NCBI GenBank assembly: GCA_019155205.2
Contig: JAHNZQ020000049.1
Location: forward strand, 1,179,448 to 1,243,447
Source of the DNA: Gracilaria vermiculophylla
Taxonomy: Eukaryota > Rhodophyta > Florideophyceae > Gracilariales > Gracilariaceae
Direction of reading: 5' to 3'
Length of the DNA stretch: 64,000 nt
The notes under the pieces were generated by a model. That model did not search any database and was not told where the DNA came from. It worked only from the letters and a program-made list of their open reading frames with translations. This document shows positions 22,664-33,345 of this stretch, piece after piece. Each line of letters begins with the position of its first letter. Positions within the stretch are counted from its first letter, which is position 1. Both the position numbers and the translations under genes were made by a program.

Positions 22664-23926
22664 CTAAGCAAACTTCAACATGTCCGGAGCACATTCATTG
22701 ACAAGCGCCAAGCCCTGAGCTCCCTGTTTGGTCTTCCAAAACTCAAAAAAGTCATGTGTTTGGTGAGACTCCTCACAGTTTGATATAGACAGTACGTTGG
22801 AAATTTGATCGCAGAACGACAGGAGTGATTGACTCAACAGCTTCGTAGGGATAATGACGCACATACAACGTCGAACAGAGTCACAGTAGTCTGGAGTAGA
22901 AGGTGCTATTGAGGGTTCAGATTTTTCGTGCATATTGAGCGACCGACGCGTAGATAGCTGAACACGTTCTGAACCACCATCGGGACAAGGCTCTCGAGAA
23001 GGAGGGGTGCTCATTTTCGGCATTTGAATTGGAGAAGCGTGAAGATACTTTTCCAGTCGAATATTCATGGGAACGATTAGTTCGGTTGGAGCTGTGCCAC
23101 TCGGACGAGGCGACTGCGGGCTGACACCTTCCAAATCTGAGGGCTCCGTTTTAAGATTTTGCATTTCAAGCGCGGTAGTCATGGGGTTAACCGCCTGAGA
23201 AACGAGCTGAGACGGACTCGGGGAGCTTTGGAAATTGGACGCGGTGGGGCTAATAACAGCTTGGTGTACTTTGCTTGCGCTACGCCCAACTGTGTGAGCG
23301 TCTGAAGATGAAAGAAAAGACGGCGGTTGCAGGACAAGTCTTTGCGATGGAGAAGGCGTTACGGTATGTTCCATAGAATGATTGAGATGTAATGGGAGCG
23401 GCTCTGCAGATAGAATTCGAGTTCTTTGGATGCGGAGTGGAACGACAATAAGACGCTTGACAATCTTTGGGAGAGGTGTTTTGGACGATTCCGATACGGG
23501 GTCTGTTTGAGCTGAATCCAAAAATGCAGTAGGGAGAGGAGAGAAGGCCGGAGTTTTGGACTGAAGCGCAGCAAAAGCCGAAGGAGTCTTTGAACCCATG
23601 CGGGCAAAAGCGGCAATACGATTGGACGGCGACGGTGAAGGCGTGCGTGTCGGAACCTCTTTGTAAGGGGTTATGACGACCGGACTCTGAAGAGCGGACG
23701 GAACTGGAGAAACAGAGAACTGCGGGGTGAGGGAGCCAAAGAAAGAAAGATGGGAAACTGAATGCGGTGAAGGCGCTTCATGAGGGATGTGGGTGATTTG
23801 GATGACGGTGAATGCGGCCTGATAGGAAGGGGATGGGGATGGAGTGACGAATTGGTACGTGAAGGCGGCATGAGTGGGAAGCACGCAGAGAGCGAAGATG
23901 GCAACAGTTAGAGTTAGTGGTTGCAT
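22664..23926 (-). CDS. Secreted Ser/Pro-rich protein, unknown function
   Basis: Single-exon frame of 420 residues from the ATG at 23926. I prefer this start over one 17 codons upstream because it puts a classical signal peptide at the N-terminus (MQPLTLTVAIFALCVLPTHA, probable cleavage after THA). The mature part is rich in Ser, Pro and Thr with recurring SPSPS or TPSPSQ clusters, like extracellular-matrix or wall proteins, and ends with a Cys-containing region (YCDSVRRCMC, SFCDQ, SNCEES, NECAPD) that may fold. No enzyme motif seen. It probably acts outside the cell or in the secretory route. It shares a 560-bp upstream region with the divergent DPH3 gene. Confidence 0.75.
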   Translation of the reverse strand: MQPLTLTVAIFALCVLPTHAAFTYQFVTPSPSPSYQAAFTVIQITHIPHEAPSPHSVSHLSFFGSLTPQFSVSPVPSALQSPVVITPYKEVPTRTPSPSPSNRIAAFARMGSKTPSAFAALQSKTPAFSPLPTAFLDSAQTDPVSESSKTPLPKIVKRLIVVPLRIQRTRILSAEPLPLHLNHSMEHTVTPSPSQRLVLQPPSFLSSSDAHTVGRSASKVHQAVISPTASNFQSSPSPSQLVSQAVNPMTTALEMQNLKTEPSDLEGVSPQSPRPSGTAPTELIVPMNIRLEKYLHASPIQMPKMSTPPSREPCPDGGSERVQLSTRRSLNMHEKSEPSIAPSTPDYCDSVRRCMCVIIPTKLLSQSLLSFCDQISNVLSISNCEESHQTHDFFEFWKTKQGAQGLALVNECAPDMLKFA

Positions 23927-24487
23927 TGTTGCTGAGGGGTGCGCGTAGAGCAATATGAGATTGATGTGGAAAAACAATGAAGCGTGACGAAGGGTGTGGT
24001 GGGGTGGAGAAGGTTGGGGCGATGGAGTCGGTCGGACAGCAGGAAATGGGGCAGCATGGCGAGCGTTTTATGCAAGTTAGGATAAAGAGGAGAGGAGCAC
24101 ACAAGATGATCAAAAAGGGCATGAGAGTGAGGTGCGCGGGGGAAGGCGGGCTCGCAGATAAAGCTTGCCCCGCGCATGCCACGCAACTCCCACGTGCGCA
24201 CACGGCGCATGAGGGAGTTGTGAGAGAGAAGCGGCAATAATCTACACGTTGGCCATGTGTTTGAGGTCCCATAACACGTGGAAGATACAGCTGTGTGCGG
24301 TGTACACGCAACACTACAGCGCGGGACGCGCTGGCGGCGCGACGGCGCGGCGGTGCGCGGCGTTTTTCGCGCGATTCGGCGCGGGCTGGAAACGGCATGC
24401 GGCGTGGGAGCCATCTTCGGACGCCTTGCGGAGTGCGCGAAGTAGAGTGGAGTTGCGCGCGCACTAACCCGCGTCACAATACGCACG

Positions 24488-24889
24488 ATGGTAAGTAAAC
24501 CGGCGCGTCAAAGGGCGACACGAGCAGGGACACCGGGTGGTGACGACGAGTGGCGGCTTCTGACGGCGTGAGGCGGCTTCTGACGGCGTGAGGCGGCTTG
24601 CATTCGGTCTGGTGCGCGCGAATAGCCCGTTTACGACGACGTAGACCTCGAAGATATGAGCTGGGACGAAGGGCTGCTGGCGTATGTGTACCAATGCCCG
24701 TGCGGGGACGTGTTTCAGATCACGCCGGCGGAGCTTCGCGCGGGCGAGGAGATCGCGCGCTGCCCTAGCTGCACGCTGGTCGTGCGCGTCATCTATGATC
24801 TGGACGAGCTAAACGACGGCGCAGGGGGGGACGGGGGGGGGGACGAGCGGTTGCGCGTGCGGTGCGCCCCGGAAGAGTTCGAGCACTGA
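24488..24889 (+). CDS. DPH3: DPH3/KTI11 diphthamide biosynthesis CSL zinc-finger protein (two exons)
   Basis: Electron-carrier subunit for the radical-SAM Dph1-Dph2 step of diphthamide formation on elongation factor 2; in yeast (Kti11) it also serves Elongator. Exon 2 (24626-24889) encodes PVYDDVDLEDMSWDEGL, the family's N-terminal signature, then the zinc ligands CPCGD and CPSC, and a Gly/Asp-rich tail. Exon 2 has no usable in-frame ATG before this signature because TAG precedes it. An ATG at 24488-24490 is followed at once by GTAAGT, and exon 2 is preceded by ...aatag. Removing 24491-24625 (135 nt) gives MPVYDDVDLEDM, matching DPH3 proteins. Product 88 residues, usual for the family. Starting at the internal Met (24656) would lose conserved residues. 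Confidence 0.9.
24552..24600. repeat. 20-bp direct repeat inside the DPH3 intron
   Basis: Unit ggcggcttctgacggcgtga occurs twice in tandem and is followed by the start of a third copy. It makes up over a third of the intron. Confidence 0.85.
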
Positions 24890-26259
24890 GCGTGGAAGGA
24901 GTGCGGTAGCGCGCGCCGATATTCACGGGCGACGTTGGCGGTTGGCGAGCGCGCGGCCGGGGCTGCGGCCGCGGGCCGCGGGCGCCAGTTGGCGCGCCGC
25001 GCGCCGCGCGCCGCGCGCCGCCGGTTGGCGCGCGCGCCAGCGCGCACACTTGGCGCGGTGCGCCGTCCCACGGCGCGTTGCGCGACGCCATTGGCACGGC
25101 GCCTGGAGAGCGCTAGCGCGCCTCCCCCCCGCCCCAAGCCGCTTTGCGCGACGCCATTGGCACGCCGCGGGGAGAGCGCTGGTGCGCTACTCCCCCGCCG
25201 CGCGCCGCGTCTCGCGCGAGTGCGCGCGCCTCCGCCGCCGCGCGCCGCCTTGGCGTCGCCTGCCGTACGCGTGCCGCATATGTCCGACAGCGCTCCTCCG
25301 CCCCCTTTTCCCGCGCCGCCCTCGTGCCCTTTCGCGTCGACCACGTGCGCCGCCTTACCGGTATCAATATCCCCTCCCCGCTCCTTCGCCATCCCCTGTA
25401 AACATACAACCATCCTTGCACCATATCTAGATAAACAGTAAATCTGACCTTCTACACCGCCCATGCACCCCCACACAAGCCCTACTTAGACGCGTCGCTT
25501 CGTGCCCTGTATGTTGTCCTTCACCTCAAAACTTCTCGCCCAACACCTCCGAGTGATACACTCTCACCCCATCCCCCCAGCTCCCCCGCCCCCCTCCCCC
25601 CCTAACGCACCGCTTCCTGCCGTCGTAACCGTCGCCCTTCCCTCAACACTTCGAAACAACAAACCCCGACTACCTGCCTCACCTCCGCGTCCATGCTTAC
25701 GGCCTCTCTAACGCCCTTAAGCATCAATAAGCGCATGCCCCATCCACCGCACCACGCGGCGCGCTCTCGCTCAACCTCCATGCGCGTTGTATTGTGCCAC
25801 CGTGTACACTTTCCATTTTCCCTCACATCAACTGCCGCCACGACGCGCCGTAACCGCCGCGATACACAAACTTTTGTCTCAGCACAGCCAGCGCAAATCA
25901 CAACACTTTTCCTGCGCCACCACATTTGAACCGCTATCGGTCGCCCGCGACACGAGTCTATTCCACCAACTTTACGGTCCACCCGCACAATCTAAAAGTA
26001 TATTCCAGCCACCAAGCTTCCCACCCTCCTCTGCCACCCACGCCGCCTGCCCTCCCGCTCTGCCTCCAGCACTTTCCCCACCCACCTTTTCATCTCTTCC
26101 GTTTCCTCTTCTCTACTCTTTCTCGTCTCTTTCCTTCTTTGTCCCACTCTTGTTTGTACCCCGCTTTCTCTCTTTCCTTTCTCTCTCACCGTGTTTGTAC
26201 CCCGCTTTCTCTCTTTCCTGCCTCTCTCACCGTCGCTCTCCTGATCCCCCTCCCACATC
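24890..26259. other. GC-rich then pyrimidine-rich region upstream of the MYB gene
   Basis: 24900-25300 is extremely GC-rich, with short gcgcgccgc repeats and a direct repeat of about 45 bp (near 25082 and 25149, sharing gcgacgccattggcac). 25550-26250 is C/T-rich on the plus strand and includes a 41-bp unit repeated twice (26151 and 26192, tgtttgtaccccgctttctc...). Long open frames here look like by-products of the base composition. Probably promoter and 5' untranslated region. Confidence 0.5.
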
Positions 26260-27666
26260 ATGCACAACTTCCATCGCATGAACAATAACCCGCCGCTCAT
26301 CTCATCGTCCGCCATGTCCTTTGCACGAGAGCCTACCTCCCCTCCGTTAACCCACCCTTTGGAATCGGCTCCGGGATCGGCTCGGCAATCAGGTCCCCAA
26401 TCACATCCTAATCCCACAGGCTACAACAAAATGTCTATTGACAATCTGTTATGTAAACCCGTAACATCCCCGATGGGGGGCCCGCCACCGCCTACTCCCT
26501 CCCACCACGTCACGATCTCCCCGGGGAGTCAGGCGCTACCGTCGCCGAGCTATCCGCTTTTTCATCACGTCTCTTTTCACTCAGCCGCTCACACTCATCA
26601 TATTCCTTTACAGCCGGCTTCTCATAGTAACCAAGGGCGTTTTCAGCAGATGTCTCCTGATGATCAACCACAGTACCAAGCTGGGGCTCCTGGTCATGAA
26701 AGTCGTTTCCCGCCGTCAGCTCCCACCAGTCAAATGCAATACCAGCTGGCCTCTTCTGAAAATCATGTGCGGTTTCACCCGGCAACAGTTGGTCATCATG
26801 TGTCATACCACCCGACGCCTTCTGGATCGTCGTCGCAATCGGCAGCAGCGGTAGCGGCGACGGCGGTGAAGTTGACGCCACTGGCCTCCCACTTGCCGTC
26901 GCAGCTTCCTCCCCAGCAGTTGCTACAGCCGCAGGAGCCCGTTATGGATATGGAAATCGATACCAGGCCCAGAGATCCGGCGCCGCCAATAGCACGTCAG
27001 ATCCAGGGCCGCCAGGTACCCTTTCGTACGACGTCTCACACACCGATTAATCAATTCTCAAGCATGAATGCCCCACAGAGGAACTTCCGGAGTCAGGAAA
27101 AACCCGCAGGCCCTTCTTCGCAAGCCATGGTACCGCTTCCCATTGCAAAGCGACCCGCGCACATGACCTTGGACATGCGCAATAGGGTAGGTGAAGAGTC
27201 TTCTCTGGCTGTCGCTACTTCCGGTTCAGAGCCGAGAGTGAAGCGTCCTTGGGCGGATCAAGAAGACCGCCTGCTTCGCACACTGGTAGACCAGATGGGG
27301 CAAGGCCTTTGGGCAAACATTGCCCTTCAGATTCCAGGCAGAAGTGGAAAGCAAGTTCGAGAACGATGGCTGAATCATCTGTCACCCAATGTTACGAAGC
27401 GGCCATGGTCGAAGGAGGAGGATGAAATCATTATTAAGAATCATGATATGTTTGGAAATTGCTGGAGCCGCATCGCCAAAAAGCTCGATGGCCGTAGCGA
27501 TAACTCAGTGAAGAATCGCTATTACACGACGTTGAGGAGAAGAATGGACAGGAAGGGTAAGAATCATCCAGGATCTGGGAAAAGAAGTCGTTCACAGCAG
27601 ACAAATTCGGAAGGCAGTGAGGAGCAGCCAAAGCAGAAGCTGAAAAAGTCTGGACCGAATGAATGA
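26260..27666 (+). CDS. R2R3-type MYB transcription factor
   Basis: Single exon, 468 residues. Two MYB repeats lie near the C-terminus: about residues 328-376 (KRPWADQEDRLLRTLVDQ...WANIALQIPGRSGKQVRERW) and 379-429 (KRPWSKEEDEIIIKNH...WSRIAKKLDGRSDNSVKNRY). Each has three regularly spaced Trp or hydrophobic positions and a recognition helix (GKQVRERWLNHL, DNSVKNRYYTTL), as in R2R3 DNA-binding domains. A basic tail follows. The N-terminal 320 residues are disordered and rich in Pro, Ser, His and Gln, with a degenerate repeat of about 20 residues. Nuclear regulator, targets unknown. Start codon uncertain: Mets also at 26278 and 26314. Confidence 0.93.
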   Translation: MHNFHRMNNNPPLISSSAMSFAREPTSPPLTHPLESAPGSARQSGPQSHPNPTGYNKMSIDNLLCKPVTSPMGGPPPPTPSHHVTISPGSQALPSPSYPLFHHVSFHSAAHTHHIPLQPASHSNQGRFQQMSPDDQPQYQAGAPGHESRFPPSAPTSQMQYQLASSENHVRFHPATVGHHVSYHPTPSGSSSQSAAAVAATAVKLTPLASHLPSQLPPQQLLQPQEPVMDMEIDTRPRDPAPPIARQIQGRQVPFRTTSHTPINQFSSMNAPQRNFRSQEKPAGPSSQAMVPLPIAKRPAHMTLDMRNRVGEESSLAVATSGSEPRVKRPWADQEDRLLRTLVDQMGQGLWANIALQIPGRSGKQVRERWLNHLSPNVTKRPWSKEEDEIIIKNHDMFGNCWSRIAKKLDGRSDNSVKNRYYTTLRRRMDRKGKNHPGSGKRSRSQQTNSEGSEEQPKQKLKKSGPNE

Positions 27667-29213
27667 TGTATTCCGAGACCTCGTCGTCTTTTTTATCTGT
27701 ACAGTACGCGCATATATCTTGAGAAACAATCTAGCTGATTTATTACGCAGGGAATGTACCGTTACTCTTGTAGATCAGTGGGCTAATGTAGTTAGCCCAG
27801 ATACAAGGATAAATACTGGTTGTTTAAAGTAAATTACGAATGATTAATCAAAGAACGTTGTTTTGGTACCGATAGCAATGACGGCGAGCTGGGAGGGGGG
27901 ATTGCCGTGGAAAGTAGAGTTTTTAAGGTATTTAGAGTTTCGGTTGTGAGCGATTGCGTGGGGGTAACAGTTGCATTAAAAAACGGCAATGAAGATTTTT
28001 GTTTTACTTTTGACACGAGTCGCGTAGGTTTTCTGTTTGCATCGCTACTGATAACGATGTTGTTAAGCAACGTCTGCGATGATGATCGCGATTGCTTGGG
28101 CGGTGCTGGTTGCAGGACGCGGCAGCAATCACCCGAAAAAAATGGGTGTGGATCGATTTGGGTGCGGGCAGCAAGCGTGGGCGAATTTTGAGCGTTGGGC
28201 GAGGCCCAAGTGGACCGCATCTGTATGGGGCGGGCAGAAAACATATTTCTCGGGAGACAGCTTGGCCCGTAAGAAATGATGAAATGAGCGGTGCGCCAGA
28301 GGGGTGAAAAAAAGAGCAGAAACAAGGGGCGCCTGGACCGGTTGGTGCTCGCGAGGAACTTCGTTGAGGCAAGCGCTAGGGGAGCACGAAAGGAGGGCTT
28401 GAGCGAGTTGGAGGAGCCGCAGCTGGAGGAGAGTTGTATCGGCTGGCAAGGCAATATTCTCGAGGCGAGAGTTGCGAGGCGCGCGACGCAGCAAAACGTG
28501 GCGCAATTTTGGCGCGGCAAACAAAACGAGGAACAGCGAGGATCATATGTAGCAGTGGAGGATTTCTGCGCGCGCGGCTTTTACTCGCCCACTTGTTGCT
28601 GCAGCGTGCAGGCTGCCGCGTGGAAGGAAAAAAAATGAAAAAAGCGCGCGCTCTCAGCACGCGCGCGCGTGTAATGCGATGCGCTCGCGGCGAGCGGGGG
28701 AGGGGGGAAAGGGGGGGTCGGGGCAAGGGGGGCGGGGAAGCTGGTGCTCTGACATATGCAGAGGCGCCGCCACGTGTATGCGTTGGTCTCTGGACCACGC
28801 ATGCAACGTCGGCACGAAATCTTTCTGGCCACGCCCATACGGTGGCCATGAAGGGGGTGATGTCGCCAGTAATGAGTTTTGACATGTGCACAGGTCAGCT
28901 ATCATGCGAGCGCTGTCCACGCTATCCACATACGCACAATGGCGACGTGGACCACGTGGCTGACATGCCACGCACGCGCACTGGCCACGCGTGAACCCTT
29001 GTGTCGCTTTCGGAATCTTGTGCTGCGCACTGCGCATCGTATTGCACGCAGGCGCAGCGCCACCGCTATATACGCGCCGGCGACACCCCTCAATATCGCC
29101 ACCGTTCTCCCGCCGCCGTTCTCCCGCCGCCGTTCTCCCGCCGCTGTTCTCCCGCCGCCGGTACCCCGCCTGCGGTGTCTTGCCTTTGCTTTTCCGCCTC
29201 CCTACCCGCCACC
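27667..29213. other. Intergenic and 5' region between MYB and zinc-finger genes
   Basis: No gene I can support. A minus-strand frame of 228 codons (27834-28520) has no recognisable motif and is doubtful. 28690-28735 is a run of G tracts. CCACGTG boxes occur at 28770 and 28952, the second a full palindrome CCACGTGG. A 14-bp unit (ccgttctcccgccg) is repeated four times at about 29102-29160, just before the next start codon. Confidence 0.5.
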
Positions 29214-30238
29214 ATGCCGACGCCGCCACACCACCGAACACCGCCGCGCAGCCCCGACCGGACCGCCGCAACCCCGCCTCGCCCCGATTCGCCACCTTCC
29301 ACCTCCCCGGTGTCCAGCCCCCACGGCGTGCGCCGTCTAGCGCCTCTCCCCCCCAATATGTTTTCGCAGTCGCCGTCGCACAACCCGCACCCGCCTCGCG
29401 AACTTCGCCCCGGCAGGCTGCCTCTCCACGAACGTACCCTGTATGTACAGGGTGTCCCAATACTTACGCTGCCGCCCGACTTTTACCTGACGGAGGCCGA
29501 TATTCTCATCGACAGAGAGTTCAAACGCCGAGCCCGCGCCAACCGTGACAACGACCACGCTTCGAAGCGCGTGTGCCTCCCCTCAACCGCGACGGGCGTG
29601 ATGAACCCCAGCTCTGGCGCACTGCCATCACAGCTTCGCAATGTTGCCGGCTTCCCGCCGTCGTACAATCTGCACCACGAGGCCGATGCGTTGCAGTTCG
29701 TGCCGTCAGACGCCGCGTTCTCGCACTGGTCCCAGGCCCCGCGCGCAGCCAATAAGTGGACCTGCACCAGCTGTTCGTTCCAGTTTGCGTACAAAGACCA
29801 TCTGGCACGCCACCGCGCGTTTGTGCACGAGGGCAAGACCGAAAGCAAGTGCAGCCACTGCTCCAAGGTATACGTCGAGTTTAAAAGTCTTCGTCGTCAC
29901 ATCAACGTACGTGGACCCATCCGCCTCCCGCTTTTCGAGTTGATCTGCTTCCACGCATTACCTTCTGACCCGCCTCGTTTTTCCACATGTTTCTCTGTTT
30001 CCTTCTGCGTATTTTTCTCTGTTTATCTGTTTCCCCGTATCGCGCGCGGCAGCAAAACCACATTAGTTTGTCGGCGTCGGGCTGTTCCTTCTTCTGCTAC
30101 TGGTGCCCGTTCCGCTGCCAGCAGCTGGACCTGTGGCGAAGCCATATTCTCACGGCTCACTTCGGAGAGAGTTACGCGCACCGCATCAGCTGGGACACCT
30201 GGAGATGCCTGGTGCGTAGCGAACAGCACAATGCGTAA
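29214..30238 (+). CDS. C2H2 zinc-finger protein (two exons)
   Basis: Start at 29214 in a strong context (gccaccATGc). Exon 1 (29214-29906) encodes a Pro/Ser/Arg-rich N-terminus and finger 1 (CTSCSFQFAYKDHLARHRAFVH) plus most of finger 2 (CSHCSKVYVEFKSLRRH). A GTACGT donor at 29907 and a CAG acceptor at 30050-30052 define a 146-nt phase-0 intron. Exon 2 (30053-30238) supplies the last His of finger 2 (INQNH) and finger 3 (CYWCPFRCQQLDLWRSHILTAH). Product 292 residues, probably nuclear and nucleic-acid binding. Without splicing, finger 2 lacks its second His and finger 3 is lost, which supports the model. No family name can be given. Confidence 0.82.
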
Positions 30239-30337
30239 GACGTGAACCGCTGTGTTGCGCAAAATTCGCAGCTAACGCTTGTCGCCAATCGGCGCCGATT
30301 CAACGCACCACCGCGGCGCGTCACGTGCGCCGCGCGC

Positions 30338-33300
30338 TGACCCGTTTTCCAGGCGGGGAAGCGCACGCCGCGCATCGGCGCAAAATGGGGCCGCTCTGCT
30401 GCGCGCGCTAGCTGTAAGAAGGCTTCAGCAATCCCATTAAAGCAATACGATTCCCTGACGAGATCCACATTTCAGAACTTGAGTAAAACCGTCAATGACC
30501 AGAACTACGACGAGTGTCGTCCTTCGAATGACTCGAATACTTGTAATTGCTACTATATTAGACTCGCAGTGCGCGGGTGCTGCTAAAATGCAGCGGTCAG
30601 AAGAGTGGCAGCGCCGGATCGTCGTAGTGTCGCTAGCTCGGGTGCGCGCGCGCCTTGTGCGCAAAGTACGCAAGAACCTCTTTCTGCCTGACCAGTTTCC
30701 CCAGCGGGGAAGCGCACGCCGCGCATTGGCGAAAAATGGGGCTGCTCTGCTGCGCGCGCTAGCTGTAAGAAGGCTTCAGCAATCCCATTAAAGCAATACG
30801 ATTCCCTGATGAGATCGACATTTCAGAACTTGAGTAAAACCGTCAATGACCAGAACTACGACGAGTATCGTCCTTCGAATGACTCGAATACTTGTAATTG
30901 CTACTATATTAGACTCGCAGTGCGCGGGTGCTGCTAAAGTGCAGCGGTCAGAAGAGTGGCAGCGCCGGATCGTCGTAGTAGCGCTAGCTCGGGTGCGCGC
31001 GCGCCTTGTGCGCAAAGTACGCAAGAACCTCTTGCTGCCTGACCCGTTTTCCAGGCGGGGAAGCGCACGCCGCGCATCGGCGCAAAATGGGGCTGCTCTG
31101 TTGCGCGGGCTAGCTGTAAGAAGGCTTCAGCAATCCCATTAAAGCAATACGATTCCCTGATGAGATCGACATTTCAGAACTTGAATGAAACCGTTGATGA
31201 CCAGAACTACGACGAGTATCGTCCTTCGAATGACTCGAATACTTGAAATTGCTACTATATTAGACTCGCAGTGCGCGGGTGCTGCTAAAACGCAGCGGTC
31301 AGAAGAGTGTCAGCGCCGGATCGTCGTAGTATCGCTAGCTCGGGTGCGCGCGCGCCTTGTGCGCAAAGTACGCAAGAACCTCTTGCTGTCTGACCCGTTT
31401 CCCAGGCGGGGAAGCGCACGCCGCGCATCGGCGCAAAATGGGGCTGCTCTGTTGCGCGCGCTAGCTGTAAGAAGGCTTCAGCAATCCCATTAAAGCAATA
31501 CGAGTCCCTGATGAGATCGACATTTCAGAACTTGAATGAAACCGTTGATGACCAGAACTACGACGAGTGTCGTCCTTCGAATGACTCGAATACTTGTAAT
31601 TGCTACTATATTAGACTCGCAGTGCGCGGGTGCTGCTAAAACGCAGCGGTCAGAAGAGTGGCAGCGCCGGATCGTCGTAGTATCGCTAGCTCGGGTGCGC
31701 GCGCGCCTTGTGCGCAAAGTACGCNNNNNNNNNNNNNNNNNNNNNNNNNNNNNNNNNNNNNNNNNNNNNNNNNNNNNNNNNNNNNNNNNNNNNNNNNNNN
31801 NNNNNNNNNNNNNNNNNNNNNNNNCGGGTGCTGCTAAAATGCAGCGGTCAGAAGAGTGGCAGCGCCGGATCGTCGTAGTAGCGCTAGCTCGGGTGCGCGC
31901 GCGCCTTGTGCGCAAAGTACGCAAGAAACTATTGCTGTCTGACCCGTTTCCCAGGCGGGGAAGCGCACGCCGCGCATCGGCGCAAAATGGGGCCGCTCTG
32001 CTGCGCGCGCTAGCTGTAAGAAGGCTTCAGCAATCCCATTAAAGCAATACGGTTCCCTGCTGAGATCGACATTTCAGAACTTGAATGAAACCGTCGATGA
32101 CCAGAACTACGACGAGTATCGTCCCTCGAATGACTCGAATACTTGTAATTGCTACTATATTAGACTCGCAGTGCGCGGGTGCTGCTAAAACGCAGCGGTC
32201 AGAAGAGTGTCAGCGCCGGATCGTCGTAGTATCGCTAGCTTGGGTGCGCGCGCGCCTTGTGCGCAAATTACGCAAGAAACTCTTGCTGTCTGACCAGTTT
32301 CCCAAGCGGGGAAGCGCACGCCGCGCATCGGCGCAAAATAGGGCTGCTCTGTTGCGCGCGCTAGCTGTAAGAAGGCTTCAGCAATCCCATTAAAGCAATA
32401 CGGTTCCCTGATGAGATCGACATTTCAGAACTTGAATGAAACCGTCGATGACCAGAACTACGACGAGTATCGTCCTTCGAATGACTCGAATACTTGTAAT
32501 TGCTACTATATTAGACTCGCAGTGCGCGGGTGCTGCTAAAATGCAGCGGCCAGAAGAGTGTCAGCGCCGGATCGTCGTAGTGTCGCTAGCTCGGGTGCGC
32601 GCGCGCCTTGTGCGCAAAGTACGCAAGAAACTCTTGCTGTCTGACCCGTTTCCCAGGCGGGGAAGCGCACGCCGCGCATCGGCGCAAAATGGGGCTGCTC
32701 TGTTGCGCGCGCTAGCTGTAAGAAGGCTTCAGCAATCCCATTAAAGCAATACGATTCCCTGCTGAGATCGACATTTCAGAACTTGAATGAAACCGTCGAT
32801 TACCAGAACTACGACGAGTATCGTCCTTCGAATGACTCGAATACTTGAAATTGCTACTATATTAGACTCGCAGTGCGCGGGTGCTGCTAAAATGCAGCGG
32901 TCAGAAGAGTGGCAGCGCCGGATCGTCGTAGTAGCGCTAGCTCGGGTGCGCGCGCGCCTTGTGCGCAAAGTACGCAAGAAACTATTGCTGTCTGACCCGT
33001 TTCCACGGCGGGGAAGCGCACGCCGCGCATCGGCGCAAAATGGGGCCGCTCTGCTGCGCGCGCTAGCTGTAAGAAGGCTTCAGCAATCCCATTAAAGCAA
33101 TACGATTCCCTGCTGAGATCGACATTTCAGAACTTGAATGAAACCGTCGATTACCAGAACTACGATGAGTATCGTCCTTCGAATGACTCGAATACTTGTA
33201 ATTGCTACTATATTAGACTCGTAGTGTGTGGGTACTGATAAAACGCAGCGGTTAGAAGAACGGCAGCGCCGGATCGTCGTAGTAGCGGTCGCGCGGGTGC

Positions 33301-33345
33301 GCGTGCGCCTTGTGCGCAAAGTACGCAAGAACCTCTTGCTGCTTG
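30338..33345. repeat. 351-bp tandem array of about 8.5 units between convergent genes
   Basis: The marker tgtaagaaggcttcagcaat recurs at 30413, 30764, 31115, 31466, 32015, 32366, 32717 and 33068, spaced exactly 351 bp except across the N gap. Units are highly similar. Each contains a decayed copy of the last 29 codons and stop of the minus-strand gene at 33252-34559; in every unit I checked, its HPRDRYYDD segment reads HPS-stop-RYYDD. The array's right end lies inside that gene (about 33345). Because 351 is a multiple of 3, every unit shows the same open frames (about 100 codons on plus, 78 on minus); I regard these as by-products. Confidence 0.95.
31725..31824. other. Assembly gap of 100 N inside the tandem array
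   Basis: The flanking markers are 549 bp apart (31466 and 32015) instead of a multiple of 351. A true gap of 253 bp would restore the phase with two units, or 253 plus n times 351. The 100 N are therefore a placeholder and the copy number of the array is a minimum. Confidence 0.9.

Noticed and set aside
27834..28520. 228-codon minus-strand frame between MYB and zinc-finger genes
   Set aside because: No domain or signal peptide, Ser/Pro-rich, overlapped by other frames; not enough to call a gene.
29001..29213. In-frame upstream extension of the zinc-finger protein from 29001
   Set aside because: It runs through the 14-bp leader repeat, and the ATG at 29214 has a far better start context.
30495..33095. 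Series of about 100-codon plus-strand and 78-codon minus-strand frames, one per 351-bp unit
   Set aside because: They look alike only because the DNA unit is repeated with a period divisible by three. The Arg-rich content and overlap with the decayed gene tail give no sign of a real protein family.
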